Assembly (NCBI RefSeq): GCF_022437945.1 | Contig: NZ_CP092535.1 | Span: forward strand, 4,576,001 to 4,640,000 | From: Nocardioides sp. TF02-7 | Lineage (GTDB): Bacteria > Actinomycetota > Actinomycetes > Propionibacteriales > Nocardioidaceae | DNA: 64,000 nucleotides | Direction: 5' to 3' | Shown here: one piece after another, positions 29,946-37,936 of the stretch | Layout: the number at the start of each line of letters is the position of its first letter | Position numbering within the stretch: position 1 is the stretch's first letter | Made by a program: the position numbers and the translations under genes | The notes under the pieces: model-generated | Databases searched by the model: none | Told to the model about the DNA's origin: nothing | The model's input: the letters and a program-made list of their open reading frames with translations, nothing else

Positions 29946-30108
29946 CCGGTCTGCACTTCCTCGCAACGTTCCGCGTGCCGCTGCAGCTCCCGCGCGCTAT
30001 CGAGCATCTGGCTCCATCTTCAATCGCGGTAGCGCAGTCGAAGCCGACGGCACTTCGATACGCGAACCTACGTCGCGCCGCATGGTTCGCGTCTCCCCTC
30101 CGAGCTGT

Positions 30109-30844
30109 TCAGGCTTCGAAGCCCGACGTCCCAGCGCGGGTGATCAGTATCCGGGGCACCACCGACCGGGCGCTCAGCGACACCAGCGCCTCCACGAGCG
30201 TGACCAAGTCGCTCACCGGGATCATCTCGTCGGGTGGGATGCGGTCGTGGGTCCAGGCCGACATGTCGGTGTCGACGTAACCGGGGGGCGATCGCGGTGG
30301 CGCTGACGCCGTTGCCCGACTCCTCGGCGTTGAGCGTCTCGACCAGCGAGTTGAGCGCCGCCTTGGTCGCGCCGTACGCCGCCAAGCCGGGCTCCGCGTA
30401 GACGCCGCTGATGGACGAGAGCACCACCACGCGGGCGCGGTCGGCCGCGCGCAGCAGGGGCAGCAGCCGCTGGAGGAGCAACACCGGAGCACGTAGGTTG
30501 ACGGCCAGTGTCTTGTCGAGCCGTGCCTCCGGGAGGTCGCCGATCGGCGCGGCGGTCCCAACACCGGCATTGAGCACGAGGCAACCGAGGTCGCCGAACG
30601 CCTCGGCGTGCCTCTTGCCCAGGACGTCTGGAAGCGCCGGGTCGGCCAGGTCGCCGGCGACCGGCACCACCTCCGGCGCACCCAGCTCACGCAGGTGCCC
30701 GGAAACATCGGCGAGGCGTTCCTCGTCCCGGGCCGTGATCGTCAGCGCGGTGCCGCGGCGAGCGAGCATCTCGGCGATCCCGAGCCCGATCCCGCGCGAC
30801 GCCCCCGTGACGAGGGCGCTCGCGCGGCCGCGCGCCTCAGTCAT
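30109..30844 (-). CDS. Short-chain dehydrogenase/reductase (one frameshift)
   Basis: Classical SDR: cofactor motif TGASRGIG, NAG at LVLNAGVG, catalytic SSISG and YGATK. An extra base in the G6 run 30283-30288 breaks the frame just before GYVDTDMS; repair gives about 245 residues. The substrate is unknown. It is the last gene of the left-going arm, overlapping the phosphotransferase stop by 8 bp. An oxidoreductase for hydroxy- or keto-acyl intermediates would fit the context. Confidence 0.85.
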
Positions 30845-31852
30845 CGTCCAAACCTGCCAGGCCCGCGTCGAGGAGCACCGGAACCGTGGCCGCGACGCCC
30901 TCGTACCCGTTGCCGGAGGTGGCCCCCTGGCCGTGTCGGTAGCTGATGCCGGCGGCGATCATCGCGATCTTGTAGTAGGCGAGCCCCATGTGGAACGCCT
31001 TGTCCACGAGGTCGCGGCCGGACCGCTCCTGGTAGCAGTCCCACAGCTCGTCGGCGCTCGGGAACTGCTCGCTCGCCCAGGCAGCAGGGAGGCCGAGGAC
31101 CCCGTCGAGCGCCGGATGGCGGTAGGCGCACATGAGGGGCCACGTCTGCGGCCGGGTCGCCGAGGGTGGAGAGCTCCCAGTCGACGACCGCCAGCACCTC
31201 CCCGGGGTCGTCCGGTGCGAGGATCAGGTTGTCGACGCGGAAGTCACCGTGCACGATGCCGGTCAGCCGCTGCTCGGGCAGGGAGGGCCGTGAGCCGCGC
31301 GTGCAGGCGGTCCGCCCGCGGGTCCGTGCCGCCGATCTGCTCCCACTGCCGGTGCCACCGCCGCAGCTGACGGGCGGCGTAGCCGCCGGGTCGGCCGTGC
31401 TCGCCGAGCCCCACCGACGCCGGGTCGATCGCGTGCAGCGCGGCCAAGGTGTCGACCAGCCCCGCGGCACAACGAGCGTGGTCGGCGGGCGACCAGCCGA
31501 CCAGGGCGTCCCGGGAGCGGACCGTGCGCCCCTCGACGAACTCGACGATCGCGCAGGGCACGCCCAGGGCGCCGCCCTCATCGAGGACGACGGGGCGGGC
31601 GACGGGCACCGCCGTGCCCCGAAGCGCCGCGACGACGCGGTACTCGCGCGCCATGTCGTGCGCCGACTCGATGACCGCGGCGCGTGGTGGACGCCGCAGC
31701 GCCCACGACCGCCGGCCGTCGGAGAGGCGGTAGGTCAGGTTGGAGCGACCGCCCACGACGAGGCTCGCCTCGAGCGGCCCAGCGAGTTCCTCACCGGCCG
31801 AGGCGAGGAGGGCACCGACCCGCAGGAGCTCCTCGGGAGCCAGTTCCGTCAT
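30837..31852 (-). CDS. Phosphotransferase, LvaA/ACAD10-11 kinase-domain type (two frameshifts)
   Basis: Protein-kinase-like APH fold of about 338 residues. It has GGRSNLTYRL (nucleotide loop), ALRRPP, the catalytic loop GIVHGDFRVDNLIL and the metal-binding VVDWELSTLGDP. Breaks lie near 31281-31285 and 31136-31139. Homologues next to acyl-CoA dehydrogenases phosphorylate 4-hydroxyacyl-CoA so that the dehydrogenase partner can remove the phosphate. The gene overlaps the dehydrogenase stop by ATGA, as expected for such a pair. Function by context and family. Confidence 0.8.
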
Positions 31853-33066
31853 CCGCGCTCCACCTTCCGCAGCGCGCGTCGGGCGATCGACCAGCGGTGC
31901 ACCTCGGAGGCGCCGTCGTAGATCCGGAACGGCCGGACCTCGCGGGAGAGCCGGGCCAGGGGCAGGTCCTCGGACACGCCTAGCCCGCCGCACATCTGGA
32001 CGGACCGGTCGACGATGCGCCCGATGGCCTCGGCGCCGAACGTCTTGGCGATCGAGGTGGACGCCGATGCGCGCCCGCCAGAGTCGAGCTCGCGGCACGC
32101 ATCGAGCAGGAGCGCCCGGGTTGCGGCGATGTCGATCTCGTTGTCCGCGACCATCTGGTGGACCAGGCCCGACTCCGCTAGCGGGCCGCCGAACGCCTGC
32201 CGCTCGGTCACGTAACGCAGTGCGACGTCGTGCCCGCGGAGGGCGGCCCCCAGCCACCGCATCACGTGGGTCATCCGGGCCGGACCGAGGCGGACCTGGG
32301 CGTTGGCGAAGCCCTGGTCGACCTCCCCGAGAACCCCATCATCGGGCACGAACACGTCGTCGAGGACGACCTCGCAGTGGCCGCCGAGCATGGACCGGTC
32401 GAGCGTGCGGACGTGCCGGACGATCCGGATGCCGTCGACGTCGGCGGGGGTCAGGAACATCGTGGCGCCGCTGCTGTCCCCCGGCTGGCCCGACGTCCGC
32501 GCCATCACGATGAAGAAGCCGGCACCGTCGGCACCGGTGATGAAGATCTTGCGGCCCGAGATCCGCCAGCCCCCGAGCACCCGCCGGGCCTCGGTGCGCA
32601 GCGCTGACGGGTCGGACCCGGCGCCCGGAGCCGGCTCGGTCATCGCGAACGCCGACCGCACCTGGCCACCGACGAGCGGACGGAGGAACTCCTCCCGCTG
32701 CGCACCGGTCGCGGTTCTGTCGAGCAGGTGCATGTTGCCCTCGTCGGGCGCCGCGATGTTGAGCGCCATCGGCCCGAAGAGCGACCACCCGGCCGCCTCG
32801 AACACCGGGACGCGGTCGACCATGCCGAGGCCGAGGCCGCCCAGGTCCTCGGGTCCGTGCGGGCTGAGCAGCCCGCGGGCCCGAGCCTCCTGCTGGAGCT
32901 CCACCCGCAGCCGGTCACCGCCGGCCGCCTCGACGTCGCCCTCGGCAGCGTCCTCGATCGGGAGCACGACGTCTCTCACGAAGGACCTGGTGCGCTCGAC
33001 CAGGTCGGCGAGCTCGTCGGCGCGCCGCAGGAAGGCGCCGAGCCCGATCTCCATTGCTTCAGCCAT
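31849..33066 (-). CDS. Acyl-CoA dehydrogenase, ACAD10/11-like
   Basis: Intact 405-residue flavoprotein. Features: AFAMTEPAPGAGSDPS (FAD/substrate loop), GRKIFITGADGA, the helical C-terminal domain with RQAFGGPLAESG, QMCGGLGVSEDLPLAR and the terminal RIYDGASEVHRWSIAR. The D-G-x-x-E-V-H ending replaces the Y-E-G-T catalytic loop of ordinary beta-oxidation enzymes and is typical of the ACAD10/11 group, in line with the phosphotransferase next door. ATG at 33066 follows AAGGAAGAGG. First gene of the left-going arm; the operator at 33146-33193 lies just upstream. Confidence 0.9.
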   Translation of the reverse strand: MAEAMEIGLGAFLRRADELADLVERTRSFVRDVVLPIEDAAEGDVEAAGGDRLRVELQQEARARGLLSPHGPEDLGGLGLGMVDRVPVFEAAGWSLFGPMALNIAAPDEGNMHLLDRTATGAQREEFLRPLVGGQVRSAFAMTEPAPGAGSDPSALRTEARRVLGGWRISGRKIFITGADGAGFFIVMARTSGQPGDSSGATMFLTPADVDGIRIVRHVRTLDRSMLGGHCEVVLDDVFVPDDGVLGEVDQGFANAQVRLGPARMTHVMRWLGAALRGHDVALRYVTERQAFGGPLAESGLVHQMVADNEIDIAATRALLLDACRELDSGGRASASTSIAKTFGAEAIGRIVDRSVQMCGGLGVSEDLPLARLSREVRPFRIYDGASEVHRWSIARRALRKVERG

Positions 33067-33145
33067 GGCCTCTTCCTTGCGGTCGGAGACGCACCGCGGA
33101 TGGGCCGGCACCCGGCTTCCAGCCTCGGGGCGCCAAGGCGGTGCA

Positions 33146-33193
33146 TGAACGTTTGTTTACCATGTCCTGGTGACGGAGGTCAACAAACGTTCA
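33146..33193. promoter_or_regulatory. TetR-type operator pair between acyl-CoA dehydrogenase and tetR-1
   Basis: Two inverted 15-mers: TGAACGTTTGTTTAC at 33146-33160 and GTCAACAAACGTTCA at 33179-33193, 14 of 15 positions complementary, centres 33 bp apart. The right site covers the expected -35 region of tetR-1. The same arrangement recurs at 34592-34639. Confidence 0.85.
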
Positions 33194-33204
33194 CCCTCCC
33201 GGTG

Positions 33205-33210
33205 TAGCGT
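33205..33210 (+). promoter_or_regulatory. Probable -10 box of leaderless tetR-1
   Basis: TAGCGT, six bases before the GTG at 33217. The operator half-site 33179-33193 overlaps the matching -35 position, so autorepression is expected. Confidence 0.6.
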
Positions 33211-33216
33211 CGGGGC

Positions 33217-33832
33217 GTGACCGGGAACAGCCAAGCCGCGCCGATGTCGCCGACCGCCCAGCGGATCCTCGACGTGGCAGCGCAGATGTTCTTCACGGAC
33301 GGCTACGCCGCCACCTCGGTGCGACGGATCATGACCGCGTGCGACGTGACGGCCGGGTCGATGTACAACCACTTCGCCTCGAAGGAGGACGTGCTGTACG
33401 CGATCCTCGAGCGCTCGCACGACGACACGCTCACGGTGCTCCGGTCCGGGCTGGACGCCGCCGGCGAGGACCCGGGCGCACAGCTGGCCGCCTTGGTGGA
33501 GGCGATCTCGAGGTTCCACACCGAACGCCAGGTCGAGGGCATCGTCAGCCAACGGGAGTGGCGGCACCTGCCACGCGAGCGCGCCCAGGCGATCCTGGTC
33601 AGGCAGCGCGAGGTGCGAGAGATCTTCGAGCGCGTTCTGCGCCGGGGGGCCGACGACGGGTCCTTCTCGTTCGTCGACCGCGGGGTCGACGTCGACATCA
33701 CGGCGAAGGCGATCCTCGACCTGTGCATGAACGCGGGCCGATGGTTCCGGCACGGCGGTCGGGTGTCCTCGGCCGAGCTGGCACGCCAGCACGTCGCGAT
33801 GGTGATGGCAATGGTGGGGGAACGCTTCATAG
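33217..33832 (+). CDS. TetR-family regulator 1 (frameshift removes its stop)
   Basis: N-terminal helix-turn-helix: AQRILDVAAQMFFTDGYAATSVRRIMTACDVTAGSMYNHFASKEDVLYAIL; the C-terminal half is a TetR ligand domain. As written the frame stays open to 34218, antisense to the next gene. Removing one G from 33816-33820 gives a stop at 33830-33832 and a normal 204-residue protein, which I adopt. It is closely similar to tetR-2 along its whole length (SMYNHF, SKEDVLYAIL, RQHV shared), so the two arose by duplication. Ligand is probably an acyl-CoA or pathway acid, by context. Confidence 0.85.
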
Positions 33833-33887
33833 CGGAAACCTGCCTGGACGACTGCCTCGAGCTGCGGCCGGGTCTGCGTCGTCCGTC

Positions 33888-34565
33888 CTACCTGACCGGC
33901 TCTCCACCGATGGCGGACGATCCGCCGGCGTCGCCCGCCCGCCGACCGCCCGCGCGTCCCGCCCCTACCAGGCATGCCACCAACTCGACGTGCTGGCGCG
34001 CGATGTCGGCAGAGCCGAGCCTGCCGTGCGGCCGGAACCACTTGCCCGCGTTGATGCAGAGATCGAGGATCGACTTCGCCGCGACCTCGACATCGACGCC
34101 CGCCGCACCCAAGGCGAACTCGCCGGACTCGACCCCGCGGGAGAGGCATTCCTCGAACAGCGCCCGCACCTCCCTCTGGAGTTCGAGCACGTCGGCGGCG
34201 CGCGCCGGCGGTAGGTAACGCCACTCGGTCTGACTGACGAGGCCCTCGAGCTGTCGCTCGGAGTGGAAGGTCGAGATGGCGCGGACCAATGCCCGCAGCT
34301 GCGCCTCCGCGTCGCGGTCGGCAGTCGCCGAGGCGACCCGCAGCGACGACAACGAGTCCTCCAACGATCGCACGAGAATGGCGTAGAGAACGTCTTCCTT
34401 CGACGTGAAGTGGTTGTACATCGATGCCGCCGAGACGTCGCACGCGCGCATGATCTGGCGTACCGACGTACCGGGGTAGCCCGCAACGAAGAACAGCTCC
34501 GTCGCGACGTGCAGGATCCGTTCGGCGGTGTCGGTCTGGCGGGCATCCCGACGCCTGGCGGTCAC
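33888..34565 (-). CDS. TetR-family regulator 2
   Basis: Intact 225-residue repressor, paralogue of tetR-1. DNA-binding region: AERILHVATELFFVAGYPGTSVRQIMRACDVSAASMYNHFTSKEDVLYAIL. The recognition-helix segment SVRQIMRACDVSAASMYNHF differs from tetR-1 at few positions, so both may read the same operator. GTG at 34565 has a TAGAGT -10 box six bases upstream, with the operator half-site 34592-34606 over the -35 region. The C-terminal 25 residues are Gly/Arg-rich. Confidence 0.9.
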   Translation of the reverse strand: MTARRRDARQTDTAERILHVATELFFVAGYPGTSVRQIMRACDVSAASMYNHFTSKEDVLYAILVRSLEDSLSSLRVASATADRDAEAQLRALVRAISTFHSERQLEGLVSQTEWRYLPPARAADVLELQREVRALFEECLSRGVESGEFALGAAGVDVEVAAKSILDLCINAGKWFRPHGRLGSADIARQHVELVACLVGAGRAGGRRAGDAGGSSAIGGEPVR

Positions 34566-34571
34566 GGGGGG

Positions 34572-34577
34572 ACTCTA
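34572..34577 (-). promoter_or_regulatory. Probable -10 box of leaderless tetR-2
   Basis: TAGAGT on the minus strand, separated from the GTG at 34565 by six G residues (plus strand). The operator half-site lies one spacer length upstream. Confidence 0.6.
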
Positions 34578-34591
34578 ACAGGATGAATGTA

Positions 34592-34639
34592 TGAACGTTT
34601 GTTGACATGTGACCGCTGCCACTGATAAACAAACGTTCA
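34592..34639. promoter_or_regulatory. TetR-type operator pair between tetR-2 and the amidohydrolase
   Basis: TGAACGTTTGTTGAC at 34592-34606 and its inverted partner ATAAACAAACGTTCA at 34625-34639, centres again 33 bp apart. The right half-site ends on the A of the amidohydrolase ATG, so binding would block the catabolic operon as well as tetR-2. Confidence 0.85.
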
Positions 34640-35608
34640 TGCAGCCAACTGGTCGGACGCTCGACATGTGCGACGTCGTCTACGAGCGCGCCGGCTGGCA
34701 GACCTATCTCGGCGCACTGCTCCGCGAGGCGCCGCGGTACGGCGACGTCTTCGCCGGCCGCTTCGCTCGCCTGACCGACCTGTCCCCCACCACCGTCCGC
34801 TGCCTTCTCACCGACGACCTCGACGCTGCCATCGACAGGCTCGCGGGAGCACTGACCGAGGCAGTGACACTCTCCGAGCACGTCGCGGGGCTCGTTGCCG
34901 ACGATGTCGTCCAGGTCCTTCACGGGGGACCCTGGCCGTGCGGGGGGCGGGACCCTGAACGACCACGTCGCCGGGATCGTCGCTGCCCATCCGGACAGGT
35001 TCCTAGGCTGGGCGGGCGTGTCTCTGGCGGAGCCGACCGGTCGCGTAGCGGAGGCGACCCGGGCCGTCGACGAGCTCGGACTCACGGGTCTCTCGGTCAT
35101 CCCGTTCCTCGATCGGGTCGATCCGAGCGACGCTGTTCACGACCCGCTCTGGCGGTTCGCGGTCGATCGCGGCCTACCGGTGTGGATCCACAGCGGCCAG
35201 AACTTCTCATCGGCGGCGCCGATGACGATCAGTGCCCCTCAGGTCATCGACCGGATCGCCCTGCGCCATCCGGACCTGAAGATCGTCCTCGGCCACGGGG
35301 GTGGCCATGGATCGCGGAGGCTGTGGCGCTCCTGCAGCGCCACCCGAACGTCTACCTCGAGTTCTCCTCACATCACCCTGAGACGATGGCCCAGCCCGGG
35401 TCGGGATGGGGAGCCCCTCTTCCTCCACGGTTCCCGCTCCCTGAAGCACCGCGTCATGTTCGGTTCCACGAGCTGGACACATGGCACCTCACCCGGACAG
35501 ATCGCAGCCGCCGCAGCAGCCCTCCCGCTCGAGGACGACGTACGCGCGGCCTGGCTCCACGGCAACGCCTCCCGGCTGCTCGGACCGGCTGGGCAGGTGC
35601 AGCGATGA
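34639..35608 (+). CDS. Amidohydrolase-2 family protein (ACMSD-like) (three frameshifts)
   Basis: TIM-barrel enzyme of the amidohydrolase/decarboxylase group, about 323 residues after repair of G6 34942-34947, G5 35297-35301 and G4 near 35407-35411. Recognisable parts: GWAGVSLAEP, GLPVWIHSGQN (metal histidine), PQVIDRIALRHPDLKIVLGHGG and HPNVYLEFSSH. The usual N-terminal HxH metal motif is not visible, so activity may be altered. A GTG at 34609 could add ten residues, but it would run across the operator. First gene of the right-going arm. Confidence 0.78.
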
Positions 35609-36344
35609 GCGGGCGCCTGGCAGACCGTCGCGTCCTGGTCACCGGCGCGCTCGGGGGCATCGGCGCAGCGCTCACGGAGCGGCTCCTTGCGGAGGGTGCG
35701 GTGCGTCCTGGGGGTGGACCGGCCGGAGGTCGTGGCCGCTCGGGTAGCCGACGGTCCGGCGGGCCTGACGCTCGCCGGCGTGGATCTGCTCGATCCCTCC
35801 GCCCTCGCCGCCGTGTCAACGCTGTGTCGTGACGAGCTCGGCGGGCTGGACGGACTCGTCAACAACGCCGGGGTCGAGCACCGCGCGCCGCTGGGCGAGC
35901 ATCACGACGACGACTGGACCCGGGTCCTCAGCGTCAACCTCGACGCCCCGTTCCGCCTGTCGCGCGACCTGGCCGACGCGCTGACGCTGAGCGGGACCGG
36001 GGCGATCGTCAACATCTGCTCGATCGCGGTGATCGGATTCGCGGGGGCAAGCGGCGTACGACGCCAGCAAGGGCGGTCTGCTCACGCTGACTCGCTCCCT
36101 CGCGGTCGAGCTCGGACCGCGGGGTGTCCGCGCCAACGCGGTCTGCCCGGGCTTCATCGACACCCCGATGCTCGACCAGGGCTCGCTGCGCTCGATCGCC
36201 GAGCGCGTGTCGCGCGGTCTGCCGCTGCGGCGCCTCGGCACCCCTGCCGACGTCGCCGCAGCGGTGGCGTGGCTTCTCAGCGACGAGTCCGCCTACATCA
36301 CGGGTCAGTCGCTCTTCATCGATGGAGGAATGAACCGCCAATGA
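35605..36344 (+). CDS. Short-chain dehydrogenase/reductase (two frameshifts)
   Basis: Classical SDR: VLVTGALGGIGAAL, NNAGVEH, NICSIA, YDASKGGLL and the C-terminal YITGQSLFIDGG. Frame errors near 35690-35705 and 36043-36055 split it into three pieces; repair gives about 246 residues. ATGA overlaps join it to the amidohydrolase before and the enoyl-CoA hydratase after. Likely oxidises a hydroxyacyl intermediate; cofactor and substrate not determined. Confidence 0.85.
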
Positions 36345-37159
36345 CCACTCAGGATGACCACCTCCACCTGGAGACGCTCCTGGTGACGAGCCCGCACCCC
36401 GGGGTCGTGTGGATCGCGCTCAACCGGCCGCACCGCCTCAACGCGATCGACAGGCAGCTCGGCGAGGATCTCTACCAGGCTCTCGATCGCCTCACGGGCG
36501 ACCCGGCAACTCGTGTCGTGGTGATCACCGGCGAGGGCAGGGCGTTCTGCGCCGGCGACGACCTCGGCGCCGTGGAGGAGCACATCAACGGGGACTACCG
36601 ACAGTCGCCGGTCATCGGCAACACGCTCGACCCGATGTACTTGCGGATCCTGGAGCTCATCGTCACCAGCCGGGTGCCCGTGATCACCGCTGTGAACGGG
36701 TTCGCCGCTGGCGCTGGAGCCGAGCTCGCGTGCGCCGGCGACCTGCGGATCGCCAGCACCGAGGCTCGAATCGGGAGTGCGCTCATCAAGGTGGCCCAGG
36801 CCGGCGGCCTCGTGATGCTCTCGCGGCTCGTCGGGGCCGCTCGCGCAACCCAAATCTACCTGTCCGGCGAGCTCCTCGACGCGCACGAGGCCGGGCGTCT
36901 CGGAATCTTCACCGAGGTGGTACCCCACGACGAGTTGACGAACGCCGTTCTCGCGCAGGCACGTCGGCTCGCAGACGGGCCCACGGCGGCGATCGGCCTG
37001 TTCAAGGAGCTGCGCGAGCAGTGCGCCGGCCAGCCCGTCCAACTTGCCCTGCGGTTCCAGAACGTAGTCCACATCCGGAACAACGTCGAGGTCGCCGACG
37101 CCATCGAAGGCGCCAACGCGTTCGTGCAGAAGCGCACCCCACGGTTCACCGGGAAATGA
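36341..37159 (+). CDS. Enoyl-CoA hydratase/isomerase (crotonase) family protein
   Basis: Intact 272-residue crotonase. Oxyanion-hole segments are visible: FCAGDDLGAV and GFAAGAGAELACAGDLRIAS. The first catalytic glutamate (AELA) is present, but the second, normally in a PExxLG loop, is replaced in SALIKVAQAGG. It may therefore be an isomerase, hydrolase or C-C lyase rather than a hydratase. Overlaps its neighbours by ATGA. Confidence 0.88.
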   Translation: MTTQDDHLHLETLLVTSPHPGVVWIALNRPHRLNAIDRQLGEDLYQALDRLTGDPATRVVVITGEGRAFCAGDDLGAVEEHINGDYRQSPVIGNTLDPMYLRILELIVTSRVPVITAVNGFAAGAGAELACAGDLRIASTEARIGSALIKVAQAGGLVMLSRLVGAARATQIYLSGELLDAHEAGRLGIFTEVVPHDELTNAVLAQARRLADGPTAAIGLFKELREQCAGQPVQLALRFQNVVHIRNNVEVADAIEGANAFVQKRTPRFTGK

Positions 37160-37170
37160 GGAAACCACAC

Positions 37171-37936
37171 ATGGATCACGACATCTTCGGACGCTTCGAC
37201 GGACACGTCGCGGTGATCACCGGGGCCGCCAGCGGAATCGGCGCGGCCTCGATGGAGCTGTTCCGTCGCGCAGGCGCCATCGCTGTCGGGTTCGACCTCG
37301 AGGCGGGGCCCGACATCCTCAGCGTCGACGTGTCCGACTCCGAGGCCGTCGAGCGCGGGCTGGCCGAGGTGGTCGACCGGTACGGACGCCTCGACATCGT
37401 CCACGGCAACGCGGGCATCAACGTGCCCGGCCGCGCGCACTCGATCTCCGACGCCGACTACCGCCGGGTCATGGGTGTCTGTTGCGACGCGAACTTCTTC
37501 CTCGTCCGCTCCGCCGTCCGCTACATGCGCGAGCGCGGCGGCGTCTTCCTCTTCACCGCGTCGATGTGTGGCATCGGTGCCACGCCCCGGTCCCCCGTCT
37601 ACAACATGGCGAAGCACGCGGTGGTGGGGCTGACCCGGTCCGTCGCGCTCGACTACGGCGCACAGGGGAATCCGTGCGGTCGCCCTGATCTCCGGGCCGA
37701 CGCACACGGCCATGGTGGACTCGCTCTGGCCCGAGGGCGAGCTGCGCGACATCCTCGTCGGTTCGACCTCCGTGGGCCGACTGAGCCAGCCCGAGGAACA
37801 GGCCCGTGCCGCCGTCTTCGCTGCGCTCCCCGGCTCGTCCTACCTGACCGGCGGCGTCATCAACGTGGACGGCGGGGCGACCGCGGGTTGGAACGAGATG
37901 GCGAGCCGGATGCTCCAGATCAAGGCGCCGGCGTGA
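37171..37936 (+). CDS. Short-chain dehydrogenase/reductase (one frameshift)
   Basis: SDR with TGAASGIGAA, an aspartate-containing FDLEAGPDILSVDVSD pointing to NAD preference, NAGINVPG, FTASMCGIG and YNMAKHAVVGL. An extra A at 37669-37670 breaks the frame; repair restores GIRAVALISGPTHT and about 255 residues. ATG at 37171 has GAGGAAA seven bases upstream; an ATG at 37156 overlapping the hydratase stop would add five residues. Confidence 0.85.

Noticed and set aside
37156..37171. ATG at 37156 as the start of the third-arm SDR
   Set aside because: It overlaps the previous stop (ATGA) and is possible, but ATG 37171 has a better-spaced GAGGAAA; I kept 37171 and noted the alternative.
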